Of a stretch of 64,000 bases of DNA, positions 54,392 through 63,395 are shown piece by piece; position 1 is the stretch's first letter; each line of letters begins with the position of its first letter. The notes under the pieces are model-generated. The model saw only the letters and a list, made by a program, of their open reading frames with translations. It did no database searches and was not told the origin of the DNA. Source of the DNA: Pseudomonas turukhanskensis (GTDB taxonomy: Bacteria > Pseudomonadota > Gammaproteobacteria > Pseudomonadales > Pseudomonadaceae); contig NZ_BSFN01000012.1 in assembly GCF_027922365.1 (NCBI RefSeq), positions 62,001 through 126,000 of the forward strand, in the 5' to 3' direction. The position numbers and the translations under genes were made by a program.

Positions 54392-54910
54392 TCAGCATTC
54401 GCTCAGGGTTTCGCGAAAACGCAGGGCCAAGACCTTGAGCTGCTGACGCCAGCTTTCCAGTTCGGCGCGGGGCAACAGCGGCTCTTCTTCGTCCAGGCTG
54501 TAAGCCTGAATCAGCGGCAAGGTCGGGTCGACCTTGGCTTTGGCAGGCGCTCTGGGCGGCTGGAACAGCGCCTGATAGGCGCTGATCAATTGCGCCAGCC
54601 AGGTTTCCGACTGTTGCGCCAACTCCACCAATTCGGCCAGTTCGGGGCTGGGCGTTGCGCCCAATACCGCCGGCGTGAGGATGGCTTCGACGCGAGGCAC
54701 ATTCACCTCTTCGAAGCGGTAGTAGCCGGCCACTTCATGGCAAATGCCCAGCAAGGCGCCATACAGGTGGAACAGGCAAGCTTCGCGCTCAGCGAGGATC
54801 AACGCCTGAGCATTGACTGCCTGGCCCTCCTCTGCACGACGCCAGGCCTCCAGCGACAAACCGGCGAAAAACAGTTTTTGATTGGTGCGGGTATAGAGTT
54901 CATGGGCCAT
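54392..54910 (-). CDS. DUF6586-like hypothetical protein
   Basis: A 172-residue soluble, mostly helical protein (MAHELYTRTNQKLFFAGLSL, REACLFHLYGALLGICHEVA). Its position between sulA and topA is shared with P. aeruginosa PA3010, which I recall as an uncharacterised protein. I assign the family from resemblance only. The ATG at 54910 is preferred over 54940 because GGAGGG is upstream. No catalytic motif is visible. Confidence 0.75.
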   Translation of the reverse strand: MAHELYTRTNQKLFFAGLSLEAWRRAEEGQAVNAQALILAEREACLFHLYGALLGICHEVAGYYRFEEVNVPRVEAILTPAVLGATPSPELAELVELAQQSETWLAQLISAYQALFQPPRAPAKAKVDPTLPLIQAYSLDEEEPLLPRAELESWRQQLKVLALRFRETLSEC

Positions 54911-54979
54911 TGCGGCGCCCTCCACAGCAGACAGACTCACTATACGCGCGCCAGCCGGAGCTGACGCGCGTGCTAGGGC

Positions 54980-57589
54980 TTAACGCTTGTCTTCGACCTT
55001 CCAGGCATTGCCATCGTAGAAGGCACGCCAACCGGTTGGTTTGCCCTCCACTTCGGTTTGCACGTACTGCTCTTTGGTCTTGCGACTGTAGCGTACGACG
55101 GCAGGACGGCCATCCGGGTCTTTCTTCGGCGCCGACATCAGGAAGTGGTACTTCGGATCGATCTCGTCTTTGTGCGGGATCAGTTCAATAATCAACGGCG
55201 CGCGGGTTTCGCGGTTTTTCGGGAACTGGCTGGCAGCGAGGAACAGGCCACTGGCACCGTCGCGCAGTACGTAGGTGTCGTTCACCTTCTCGCACTTGAG
55301 CTCCGGCATTTTCACTGCGTCCATTTTGGGTGGCGCAGGCTCGCCGCTACGCAGCAATTTGCGCGTGTTCTTGCACTCGGGGTTGGTGCAGCCAAAGAAC
55401 TTGCCGAAACGGCCGGTTTTCAACTGCATCTGGCTTCCGCACTTGTCGCATTCAAGGCTCGGACCTTCGTAGCCTTTGATGCGGTACTGGCCCTGCTCGA
55501 TCTCATAACCGGCGCAATCGGGGTTATTACCGCAGATATGCAGCTTGCGGGTTTCATCGAGCAAGTACGCGTCCATTGCCGTGGCACAGATCGGGCAGCG
55601 ATGTTTGCCCAGCAGCACCAGGGACTCGGACTCACCTTCGTCGTCGGCGGCAATCTCGTCGCCCGGAATCAGGTTGATGGTCGACTTGCAGCGCTCTTTT
55701 GGCGGCAGGCTGTAGCCCGAGCAGCCAAGGAACACGCCGGTGGACGCGGTACGAATCATCATCGGTCGACCGCATTCACGGCAGGCGATATCGGTTGGGG
55801 TCGGCTGGTTGGCACGCATGCCTTTATCGCTTTCCGAAGCCACTTCCAGCTTTTTCTTGAAGTCGCCGTAAAACTCGTCCAGCACGTTTTTCCACTCGCG
55901 CTCGCCCTGGGCGACGTCATCGAGGTTTTCTTCCATGCCGGCGGTAAAGCCGTAGTCCATCAGGTTGGAGAAGCTTTCGCTCAGGCGCTCGGTAACGATG
56001 TCGCCCATTTTCTCCGAGTAGAAACGACGGTTGTGCAGTGCCACATAGCCGCGTTCCTGAATGGTGGAAATGATCGCCGCGTAGGTGGATGGACGGCCGA
56101 TGCCGCGCTTTTCCATCTCTTTAACCAGGCTGGCTTCGGAGTAGCGCGCTGGCGGCTTGGTGAAGTGCTGGCTCGGGTCGAGGTTGATCAGCTTCAGTGC
56201 TTCGCCTTCGCTCATGTCCGGCAGCACGTCATCGTCGCCCGGCTTGCTGATTTGCGGCATGGCGCGGGTGTAACCGTCGAACTTGAGGATACGGCCCTTG
56301 GCACGCAGCTCAAACTCGCTGGCTTTGACGCTGACGGTGGTGGACAGGTATTCGGCCGGCGGCATCTGGCAGGCCACGAATTGGCGCCAGATCAGCTCAT
56401 AGAGACGCTCGGCGTCGCGCTCCATCCCCGACAACTGGGTGGGCTTCAAGTTGACGTCGGACGGACGAATCGCTTCGTGCGCTTCCTGGGCGCCTTCCTT
56501 GCTGCTGTACACGTTCGGTTTGGCCGGCAGGTACTTCTTGCCGAACTCGCCTTCGATAAAGTCACGCACCATGGTCACGGCGTCGGCCGAGAGGTTGGTG
56601 GAGTCGGTACGCATATAGGTGATGTAGCCGGCTTCGTACAAGCGCTGGGCCATCATCATGGTTTTCTTCACGCCAAAGCCCAGACGGTTACTGGCCGCCT
56701 GCTGCAGGGTGGAGGTAATAAAAGGTGCCGACGGTTTGCTGCTGGTCGGTTTGTCTTCGCGTTTGACGATGTTGTAGGCCGAAGCCTTGAGCTTGGCCAA
56801 AGCGGCATCGGCCTGCTGCTTGTTCAGCGGCTTGAAGGCTTCGCCGTTCTGCCGGGCCACTTCAAAGCGCACGTTGGCGCCTTTGGCAGTGCCCAGGTCA
56901 GCGTGAATTTCCCAGTATTCTTCGGGGTTGAACGCACGAATCTCGCGCTCACGCTCCACCACCAGCTTGACCGCTACCGATTGCACGCGGCCGGCAGACA
57001 GGCCACGGGCGATCTTGGCCCACAGCAGCGGCGAGACCATATAGCCGACCACACGGTCGAGGAAGCGCCGCGCCTGCTGAGCGTTGACACGGTTGATGTC
57101 GAGCTCGCCCGGCTTGGAAAACGCTTCCTGGATGGCCTTCTTGGTGATCTCGTTGAACACCACGCGCTTGTAGCGGCTGTCGTCACCACCGATGGCTTCG
57201 CGCAGGTGCCAGGCAATGGCTTCCCCCTCGCGATCCAAGTCGGTTGCGAGATAGATGGTGTCAGCATCTTTGGCGAGACGGCGCAGCTCTTCGACGACCT
57301 TTTCCTTGCCAGGAAGAATTTCGTACTTGGCTTTCCAGCCGTGATCGGGGTCCACGCCCATGCGCGATACCAGTTGGCGCTTGGCTTTTTCCTTGGCGCT
57401 CAGTGCCGGCGCTTCGGCTGCAGCAGCCTTGCCCCGTTTGACTGGCTCTTTGGCTGCACTGGCCGAACCGCTGGTAGGCAGGTCACGGATATGGCCGATG
57501 CTCGACTTCACCACGTACTGGTTACCCAAATACTTGTTGATGGTCTTGGCCTTGGCCGGGGATTCCACGATGACCAGCGATTTGCCCAT
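54980..57589 (-). CDS. topA: DNA topoisomerase I
   Basis: An 869-residue type IA topoisomerase that relaxes negative supercoils. The N-terminal Toprim domain starts MGKSLVIVESPAKAKTINKYLG, with the DLDREGEAIAWH motif. The catalytic Tyr is in EAGYITYMRTDSTNLSADA. Zinc-ribbon modules in the C-terminal third include CRECGRPM, CPICATAMDAY, CDKCGSQM and CTNPECKNTRK. The length and domains are normal for Pseudomonas TopA. A long promoter leader precedes it. Confidence 0.97.
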   Translation of the reverse strand: MGKSLVIVESPAKAKTINKYLGNQYVVKSSIGHIRDLPTSGSASAAKEPVKRGKAAAAEAPALSAKEKAKRQLVSRMGVDPDHGWKAKYEILPGKEKVVEELRRLAKDADTIYLATDLDREGEAIAWHLREAIGGDDSRYKRVVFNEITKKAIQEAFSKPGELDINRVNAQQARRFLDRVVGYMVSPLLWAKIARGLSAGRVQSVAVKLVVEREREIRAFNPEEYWEIHADLGTAKGANVRFEVARQNGEAFKPLNKQQADAALAKLKASAYNIVKREDKPTSSKPSAPFITSTLQQAASNRLGFGVKKTMMMAQRLYEAGYITYMRTDSTNLSADAVTMVRDFIEGEFGKKYLPAKPNVYSSKEGAQEAHEAIRPSDVNLKPTQLSGMERDAERLYELIWRQFVACQMPPAEYLSTTVSVKASEFELRAKGRILKFDGYTRAMPQISKPGDDDVLPDMSEGEALKLINLDPSQHFTKPPARYSEASLVKEMEKRGIGRPSTYAAIISTIQERGYVALHNRRFYSEKMGDIVTERLSESFSNLMDYGFTAGMEENLDDVAQGEREWKNVLDEFYGDFKKKLEVASESDKGMRANQPTPTDIACRECGRPMMIRTASTGVFLGCSGYSLPPKERCKSTINLIPGDEIAADDEGESESLVLLGKHRCPICATAMDAYLLDETRKLHICGNNPDCAGYEIEQGQYRIKGYEGPSLECDKCGSQMQLKTGRFGKFFGCTNPECKNTRKLLRSGEPAPPKMDAVKMPELKCEKVNDTYVLRDGASGLFLAASQFPKNRETRAPLIIELIPHKDEIDPKYHFLMSAPKKDPDGRPAVVRYSRKTKEQYVQTEVEGKPTGWRAFYDGNAWKVEDKR

Positions 57590-57704
57590 GGATCGGAGAT
57601 TTCCTGAATATGAGTACTGAAAGACGGGGGGCCGCCTTTCGCGGCACCGCTATATATAGTGGCGACTAAGGTGAGGTCAAGGGCGGATCACGCTGGATGC
57701 CCGC

Positions 57705-57941
57705 TCAAGGCTGCACAAACTGCGCAGGTTCAGCCTTGATCAGAGCAAAGCGCAGCATAGTCTGCCCGTCCACCTCGACGGTGGAGGTAAACATGCTCAA
57801 GGGGCGCACCCACAAGCCGTATTCCCCGTACAGCGCCTGATATACCACCACCTCTTCCTCGGTTTCCGAGTGCCGCGCCACACCAAATACGCGGTACTCA
57901 GGCCCTTTGTAATGACGATAGAGGCCAGGTTGTAACTGCAT
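57705..57941 (-). CDS. DUF1653-family small protein
   Basis: A 78-residue protein, starting MQLQPGLYRHYKGPEYRVFG and containing VARHSETEEEVVVYQALYGE and LWVRPLSMFTSTVEV, the DUF1653 pattern. The function is unknown. GAGG lies upstream of the ATG at 57941. It follows the fadA terminator and is encoded on the same strand. Confidence 0.88.
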   Translation of the reverse strand: MQLQPGLYRHYKGPEYRVFGVARHSETEEEVVVYQALYGEYGLWVRPLSMFTSTVEVDGQTMLRFALIKAEPAQFVQP

Positions 57942-57983
57942 CAGGGACTTCCTCACATCTGTAAAAAATAAAAGTCGGTTCTG

Positions 57984-58015
57984 ACAAAAATAAAAACCGG
58001 GGCACTGGGCCCCGG
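57984..58015 (-). terminator. Intrinsic terminator of the fadBA operon
   Basis: Read on the minus strand: CCGGGGC, loop, GCCCCGG, then TTTTTATTTTT. It lies about 37 nt after the fadA stop. Confidence 0.9.
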
Positions 58016-58051
58016 CTTTACAACAGAGTCTGCTCGTTGCCGAGCGTTCCC

Positions 58052-59227
58052 TTAGATACGTTCGAAAACGGTGGTGATGCCTTGGCCGAGACCGACACAC
58101 ATGGTCGACACGCCAAAAGTACCGCCATTCTGCTTCATCACGTTCAGCAAGGTGCCGGAGATACGCGCACCAGAGCAGCCAAACGGGTGACCGAGGGCGA
58201 TAGCGCCGCCGTGCAGGTTAACCTTCTCTTCCATCTTGTCGAGCACTTTCAAGTCTTTCAGCACCGGCAGGGCCTGTGCAGCGAAAGCCTCGTTGAGCTC
58301 CCAGAAGTCGATGTCGTTGATGGTCAGGCCAGCGCGTTTCAGCGCTTTCTGAGTCGACGGCACCGGGCCGTAGCCCATGATTGCCGGGTCAACACCAGCC
58401 ACCGCCATCGAGCGGATCACGGCCATCGGCTGAATGCCGAGGTCTTGAGCGCGCTGGGCGGACATCACGATCATGCACGACGCGCCGTCAGTGATCTGCG
58501 ACGAAGTACCGGCAGTTACGGTGCCACCCTTCGGGTTGAACGCAGGCTTCAGGACAGCCAGGCTTTCGATGGTGGTTTCCGGACGAATGGTTTCGTCGTA
58601 GTCGAACACCTTCAGGAAGCCGTTCTCGTCGTAGCCTTGCATCGGGATGATTTCATCCTTGAACTTGCCTTCGACGGTGGCCTTGTGGGCCAGACGGTGG
58701 GAACGCTCACCGAATGCGTCCTGCGCCTCACGGCTGATGCCATGCATCTTGCCGAGCATTTCAGCAGTCAGACCCATCATGCCCGAAGCCTTGGCGGCGT
58801 ACAGGGACAGGTGCGGGTTTGGATCCACGCCGTGCATCATGCCAACGTGGCCCATGTGTTCCACGCCACCGATGACGAACACGTCACCGTTGCCGGTCAT
58901 GATCGCCTGAGCTGCGGTGTGCAGGGCGCTCATGGAGGAACCGCACAGGCGGCTGACGGTTTGGGCGGCGCTTGTGTGCGGGATCGGGGTCATCAGCGAC
59001 GCCATGCGCGCGATGTTCCAACCTTGTTCCAGGGTCTGGTTTACGCAGCCCCAGATCACGTCTTCCACTTCAGCCGGGTCCAGCTTCGGGTTACGTGCCA
59101 GCACGCCAGTGATCAGTTGCGCAGACATGGTTTCTGCGCGGGTGTTGCGGTGCATGCCGCCTTTGGAACGACCCATCGGGGTGCGACCGAAGTCGACAAT
59201 CACCACGTCTCTTGGATTCAGGCTCAT
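58052..59227 (-). CDS. fadA: 3-ketoacyl-CoA thiolase (beta-oxidation complex beta subunit)
   Basis: Cleaves 3-ketoacyl-CoA to acetyl-CoA and a shortened acyl-CoA, partner of FadB in the cytosolic beta-oxidation multienzyme. It has 391 residues; the nucleophile Cys is in SRLCGSSMSALH and the catalytic His/Cys motif is GHPFGCSGARI. The start at 59227 (MSLNPRDVVIVDFGRTPMG) is typical. It is 30 nt downstream of fadB on the same strand and ends at a strong terminator. PsrA control of the operon is expected from family knowledge. Confidence 0.97.
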   Translation of the reverse strand: MSLNPRDVVIVDFGRTPMGRSKGGMHRNTRAETMSAQLITGVLARNPKLDPAEVEDVIWGCVNQTLEQGWNIARMASLMTPIPHTSAAQTVSRLCGSSMSALHTAAQAIMTGNGDVFVIGGVEHMGHVGMMHGVDPNPHLSLYAAKASGMMGLTAEMLGKMHGISREAQDAFGERSHRLAHKATVEGKFKDEIIPMQGYDENGFLKVFDYDETIRPETTIESLAVLKPAFNPKGGTVTAGTSSQITDGASCMIVMSAQRAQDLGIQPMAVIRSMAVAGVDPAIMGYGPVPSTQKALKRAGLTINDIDFWELNEAFAAQALPVLKDLKVLDKMEEKVNLHGGAIALGHPFGCSGARISGTLLNVMKQNGGTFGVSTMCVGLGQGITTVFERI

Positions 59228-59257
59228 AAATTCACTCTCGCTCTATGCGTTACGCGC

Positions 59258-61405
59258 TTAACCGAAGAAGCTCTGGCCGTTGGCGGCCATCTCACGCAGC
59301 TTCGCGGTGGGGTGGTACAGCGCGCCCAGGTCGGCGTACTTGTCTGCCAGGGCGACGAACTCGGCTACACCGATGGAGTCGATGTAACGCAGTGCACCAC
59401 CACGGAAGGGAGGGAAGCCGATGCCGTAGATCAAGCCCATATCGGCTTCAGCTGCGGTTTCGACAATGCCGTCTTCCAGGCAACGTACGGTTTCCAGGCA
59501 CAGCGGAATCATCATGAAGTTGATGATGTCTTCATCGGTCACTTCACGCTGTTCAGTGATGACTGGCTTGAGCACTTCGTAAGCAACCGGATCGGTCACT
59601 TTCTTCGGCTTGCCGCGCTTGTCCATCTCGTAGGCGTAGAAGCCTTTGCCGTTCTTCTGGCCCAGGCGATTGGCTTCGTACATCACGTCTACGGCGGTAC
59701 GGCCTTCAACAGACATGCGGTCCGGGAAGCCTTCAGCCATTACGTCACGGCCGTGGTGGCCGGTGTCGATGCCGACTACGTCGGAGAGGTACGCCGGGCC
59801 CATGGGCCAGCCGAATTTCTCCATGACTTTGTCGATGCGCACGAAGTCGACGCCAGCGCTGATCAGCTTGGAGAAGCCGCCGAAGTACGGGAACAGCACG
59901 CGGTTGACCAAAAAGCCTGGGCAGTCGTTGACCACGATCGGGCTCTTGCCCATTTTCTTGGCGTAGGCAACGGTGGTAGCAACAGCTACGTCGCTGGACT
60001 TCTCGCCACGAATAACTTCAACCAGCGGCATCATGTGCACGGGGTTGAAGAAGTGCATGCCGACGAAGTTCTCCGGACGCTTGAGGGCCTTGGCCAGCAA
60101 GTTGATGGAGATAGTCGAGGTGTTGGACGCCAGAATGGCATCTTCACGCACCACGCCTTCCACTTCGGCCAGAACGATCTGCTTGACCTTCGGGTTCTCG
60201 ACCACAGCTTCAACCACGATGTCGACGTGACCGAAGTCGCCGTAGGACATGGTTGGGCGAATGGCGGTCAGGGCTTCAGCCATCTTGGCTGCAGTCAGAC
60301 GACCTTTGGCCACGCGGCCACCCAGCAGCTTGGACGCTTCGGCCAGGCCCATCTGGATGCCTTCCTCGCGGATATCCTTCATCAGGATCGGCGTGCCTTT
60401 GGAAGCCGACTGGTAGGCGATACCGCCGCCCATGATGCCAGCGCCGAGTACGGCAGCCAGTTTCACGTCTTTGGCGATAGCGTCGTAGCCTTTGGCTTTT
60501 TTCTTCAGTTCCTGGTCATTGAGGAACAGACCCACCAGGCTCTGGGAAGCGGAAGTCTTGGCCAGTTTTACGAAACCGGCAGCTTCTGTTTCCAGGGCTT
60601 TGTCACGGCCAAAGTTGGCCGCTTTCTGGATGGTCTTGATCGCTTCGACCGGCGCCGGGTAGTTCGGGCCAGCTTGACCGGCTACGAAACCTTTGGCGGT
60701 TTCGAAGGCCATCATTTGTTCGATCGCGTTGAGCTTGATCTTTTCCAGCTTCGGAGCGCGCTTGGCCTTGTAGTCCAGCTCGCCGGAAATGGCGCGCTTG
60801 ATCAGGTCCAGGGCAGCAGCGGCGAGTTTGTCGGCCGCAACCACAGCATCGACAGCGCCTGCCTTGAGGGCGTCTTCTGCACGGTTTTCCTTACCGCCGG
60901 CAATCCACTCGATGGCGTTATCGGTACCGATAACACGCGGCAGACGCACGGTGCCGCCAAAACCTGGGTAGATGCCCAGTTTGACTTCCGGCAGGCCTAC
61001 TTTGGCGCTGCTGGCGATGACGCGGTAGTCCGCAGCCAAGCACATTTCAAAACCGCCACCCAGTGCGATGCCATTGATGGCCGCAACGGTGGGAACGCCG
61101 AGGTCTTCGAAATCGCTGAAGATTTTGTTGGCTTCGAGGTTGCCGGCTACCAGCTCTTCATCGGACAACTTGAAGTTGTCGACGAATTCGGTGATGTCGG
61201 CGCCGACGATAAAGACGTCCTTGCCGCTGCTGACAATTACACCTTTGATCGAGGCATCAGCCTTGATGGCGTCCACAGCCTGGCGCAGTTCGGCCAGAGT
61301 GAGACGGTTGAATTTGTTGACGGATTCACCCTTGAGGTCGAATTGCAATTCGACGATGCCGCTCTCAAGAGCCTTAACCGTGATGGCTTTACCTTCGTAA
61401 ATCAT
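59258..61405 (-). CDS. fadB: Fatty acid oxidation complex alpha subunit (enoyl-CoA hydratase / 3-hydroxyacyl-CoA dehydrogenase)
   Basis: A 715-residue bifunctional enzyme, exactly the Pseudomonas FadB length. The N-terminal crotonase-like hydratase/isomerase domain starts MIYEGKAITVKALESGI, with hydratase Glu regions near GGFEMCLAADYRV and LPEVKLGIYPG. The NAD-binding domain contains VLGAGIMGGGIAYQSA, followed by the dehydrogenase C-terminal domain with VNRVLFPYF. The start at 61405 is chosen from the ribosome site TGGAGATCAGTTG; earlier in-frame starts extend into unrelated sequence. A PsrA-like box is about 160 nt upstream. Confidence 0.97.
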   Translation of the reverse strand: MIYEGKAITVKALESGIVELQFDLKGESVNKFNRLTLAELRQAVDAIKADASIKGVIVSSGKDVFIVGADITEFVDNFKLSDEELVAGNLEANKIFSDFEDLGVPTVAAINGIALGGGFEMCLAADYRVIASSAKVGLPEVKLGIYPGFGGTVRLPRVIGTDNAIEWIAGGKENRAEDALKAGAVDAVVAADKLAAAALDLIKRAISGELDYKAKRAPKLEKIKLNAIEQMMAFETAKGFVAGQAGPNYPAPVEAIKTIQKAANFGRDKALETEAAGFVKLAKTSASQSLVGLFLNDQELKKKAKGYDAIAKDVKLAAVLGAGIMGGGIAYQSASKGTPILMKDIREEGIQMGLAEASKLLGGRVAKGRLTAAKMAEALTAIRPTMSYGDFGHVDIVVEAVVENPKVKQIVLAEVEGVVREDAILASNTSTISINLLAKALKRPENFVGMHFFNPVHMMPLVEVIRGEKSSDVAVATTVAYAKKMGKSPIVVNDCPGFLVNRVLFPYFGGFSKLISAGVDFVRIDKVMEKFGWPMGPAYLSDVVGIDTGHHGRDVMAEGFPDRMSVEGRTAVDVMYEANRLGQKNGKGFYAYEMDKRGKPKKVTDPVAYEVLKPVITEQREVTDEDIINFMMIPLCLETVRCLEDGIVETAAEADMGLIYGIGFPPFRGGALRYIDSIGVAEFVALADKYADLGALYHPTAKLREMAANGQSFFG

Positions 61406-61561
61406 CAACTGATCTCCACGGTATGGAAGCTGAACAGTACACGTCGGACGCCAAGCAGCAGATTTATCTGCAGCAGAACCGCCGAGGAGATTAGCCTCGA
61501 ACAGCCTGACATACCCGCCGACGCGATATTCGGGCGGCCTATGAACCAGCGCAGCACAAAG

Positions 61562-61575
61562 CAAACACTTGATTC
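61562..61575. promoter_or_regulatory. Candidate PsrA operator upstream of fadBA
   Basis: CAAAC-ACTT-GATTC: the left half matches the first psrA box exactly (CAAACACTTG), but the right half is degenerate. A nearby GTTTG at 61584-61588 could be a distant half-site. It overlaps a -10-like TATGAA on the minus strand (61573-61578). The remaining gap 61406-61850 shows no gene, and no better promoter for fadB than this. Confidence 0.5.
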
Positions 61576-61850
61576 ATACGCCCGTTTGATTCGGGTGCGC
61601 ACACCTTCGTGCAAATGAATGCACTTGTCAATTGGAGCGCTATTTCCTGAAGCGCCGTCAGGAAAGTTGGACCGTGAAGTAAGGGCAAACATTCCGACGG
61701 CTCTAATCCGGGCTTACCCCCACGTCGACCAATGCCATCACTGTGATGCCAGGCGCCGCTAGCCAAAGCGAAACGGCGCAGGTACAGTCGTCTCAACACG
61801 CCGAATGAGCGTGACTAAAAACAAAAACAATGAAGCCCCACGGAGTAACC

Positions 61851-62675
61851 ATGTCGAGCCGTCTGCTTGCCATATCGCTGAGTCTCGTACTGACCACCCT
61901 TCTCCCTCTCGGCGCACACGCCGCCAATTCCGCTACCGATTCCGACAATCTGCTCAAGCTGCATCAGTTGCGTCTGGCCGCGCAGAAAAGCCTGGGCGAC
62001 TTCTACATGTACAACAGCATGGATGGCGATCAGCGCTACGCGCGCCAAATCGAAGAGTCCGTGCATGACGCCGACGCCCGCCTCGCCGAACTCACTGAAA
62101 TGCCAGGCGACGGTTCCAAAGCCATGCGCGCGCAGCTTGAACAGCAACTCACTGCCTACGAGTCGGAACTGAAAAACCTCACCACGGCGATGAAAACCCA
62201 GGGTTTCACCGAACTGCAGCCGGTGGCCGACCTGGCTACGCGCAACCAACAGCTGATGGCCCTGAGCAGTGAGCTATACGCCAAGATTCAGCAGGAAAGC
62301 GGCCAGGTCGTGCCGCCCATGACCCAGCAAAGCCGCGAGCAAAGTCTGCTGATGCAGGCCATCGCCGTGGACTATGCTTCACGCAGTGCATCGGTGGGCG
62401 GCACCTTTATTGGCAGCGCCGCCGGTGATGAGAAGACTATCGAAGACCTGGTTAGCCAGTTCGCTGGTCAGCTCAATACGTTGGAGAAGTCGCCACAGAA
62501 CACCGCGCAGATTCGTGACTCGTTGAACGGCATCAACACCAAGTGGCGCTATATCGAGAAATCGCTGAAAAACTACAATGAGAACTCTGTACCATTCGTG
62601 GTCAGTAAGTACTCAGACAGTATCATCGACGGCTTGGAAGGAGTTTCGGCGCAGTATCTGGCCGCCAAGCTTTGA
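61851..62675 (+). CDS. Exported hypothetical protein, helical
   Basis: A 274-residue protein with an N-terminal signal peptide (MSSRLLAISLSLVLTTLLPL, cleavage near AHA-AN). The mature part is mostly helical: ADARLAELTEMPGDGSKAMR, EQQLTAYESELKNLTTAM and later IRDSLNGINTKWRYIEKSLK. No Cys or catalytic motif. A GGAG site precedes the ATG at 61851. I do not recognise a characterised family; a gene in this place is conserved in P. aeruginosa (PA3015, from memory). Function unknown; a periplasmic location is likely. Confidence 0.8.
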   Translation: MSSRLLAISLSLVLTTLLPLGAHAANSATDSDNLLKLHQLRLAAQKSLGDFYMYNSMDGDQRYARQIEESVHDADARLAELTEMPGDGSKAMRAQLEQQLTAYESELKNLTTAMKTQGFTELQPVADLATRNQQLMALSSELYAKIQQESGQVVPPMTQQSREQSLLMQAIAVDYASRSASVGGTFIGSAAGDEKTIEDLVSQFAGQLNTLEKSPQNTAQIRDSLNGINTKWRYIEKSLKNYNENSVPFVVSKYSDSIIDGLEGVSAQYLAAKL

Positions 62676-62766
62676 CAACACCTACAGACTTTCCGGCCTG
62701 CCTGGCCACCCCAGCCCGCTTAATCCCGGGCTTTTTATTTAGGCGATATGGCGTTCGCCAGCCCCG

Positions 62767-62851
62767 TTGGAGCGACCTTGGTCGCGAACCCTGCAAACGG
62801 TATTCGAGACCGGTGCTTGCAGGGTTCGCCAGCAAGCTGGTTCCTACAACA
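62767..62851. repeat. REPIN with unequal arms (CGACCTTGGTCG and CCAGCAAGCTGG)
   Basis: Arm one is TTGGAGCGACCTTGGTCGCGAA. Arm two, inverted, is TTCGCCAGCAAGCTGGTTCCTACA. The arms differ in stem sequence, and the spacer holds ATTCGAGA. Read on the minus strand it aligns along its length with the element at 12071-12170. Confidence 0.8.
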
Positions 62852-62872
62852 TCAAAATCAACGTCAAAAGCG

Positions 62873-63310
62873 CTAAGCCAAGGCCTTCAACACCGCCGCC
62901 ACTGGCACAAGGCTCTCCGCCTCGCCCCGCTCGCCCCAACACAGCGCCACCATCTGCTTGCTGGCTTCAACTTTGTACACGTCAGACGGCAAGGTCTGCA
63001 GGTGAGGCAGCACGGTTACGTCAGCGCAGGGCTCGCGCCATTGGTTTACCCATTGCCCGGCACTCAACTGCCAGTAGCACCAGCTGTCCTCAGCCCCTTT
63101 GCGCCGCGCGCGGTGGTATTGCGGGCAGGGGCTGGGCGGATCTTCGGGCAGCCAGTGGGGCCACTCCTGGCGCGACAACTGCATTCCCAAGCCTTGCTGG
63201 CGCGCCGCCATGCGAATCGCCATGCGCCCCTGCTGCCGGCGCGAAGGCCGCAGCCAGGCCAGCGGGCTCAGCACAACAGCCGTGAGCAGTAACACGATCC
63301 ACAGGGTCAT
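62873..63310 (-). CDS. Uncharacterised membrane-anchored protein
   Basis: A 145-residue protein with an N-terminal hydrophobic anchor (MTLWIVLLLTAVVLSPLAWL), then RPSRRQQGRMAIRMAARQQG and a Trp-rich cytoplasmic or periplasmic domain with EWPHWLPEDPPSPCPQYHR and SWCYWQLSAGQW. No family motif is recognised. It is divergent from the universal stress protein gene. Confidence 0.7.
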   Translation of the reverse strand: MTLWIVLLLTAVVLSPLAWLRPSRRQQGRMAIRMAARQQGLGMQLSRQEWPHWLPEDPPSPCPQYHRARRKGAEDSWCYWQLSAGQWVNQWREPCADVTVLPHLQTLPSDVYKVEASKQMVALCWGERGEAESLVPVAAVLKALA

Positions 63311-63395
63311 ACGTTAAGTCCCACAACAATAAAGGCTGCATTTAGCCAACATTCGTGGCCATACTTTGGTCATTCGTCTCAGGAGGAGTACCACC

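Noticed and set aside
55058..57607. 849-codon plus-strand open frame
   Set aside because: Antisense to topA, which has all catalytic and zinc-ribbon motifs; the antisense product has none.
58037..61618. 1193-codon plus-strand open frame
   Set aside because: It is antisense to fadA and fadB along its whole length and encodes a His/Gly/Val-rich, low-complexity sequence; a typical shadow of GC-rich codons.
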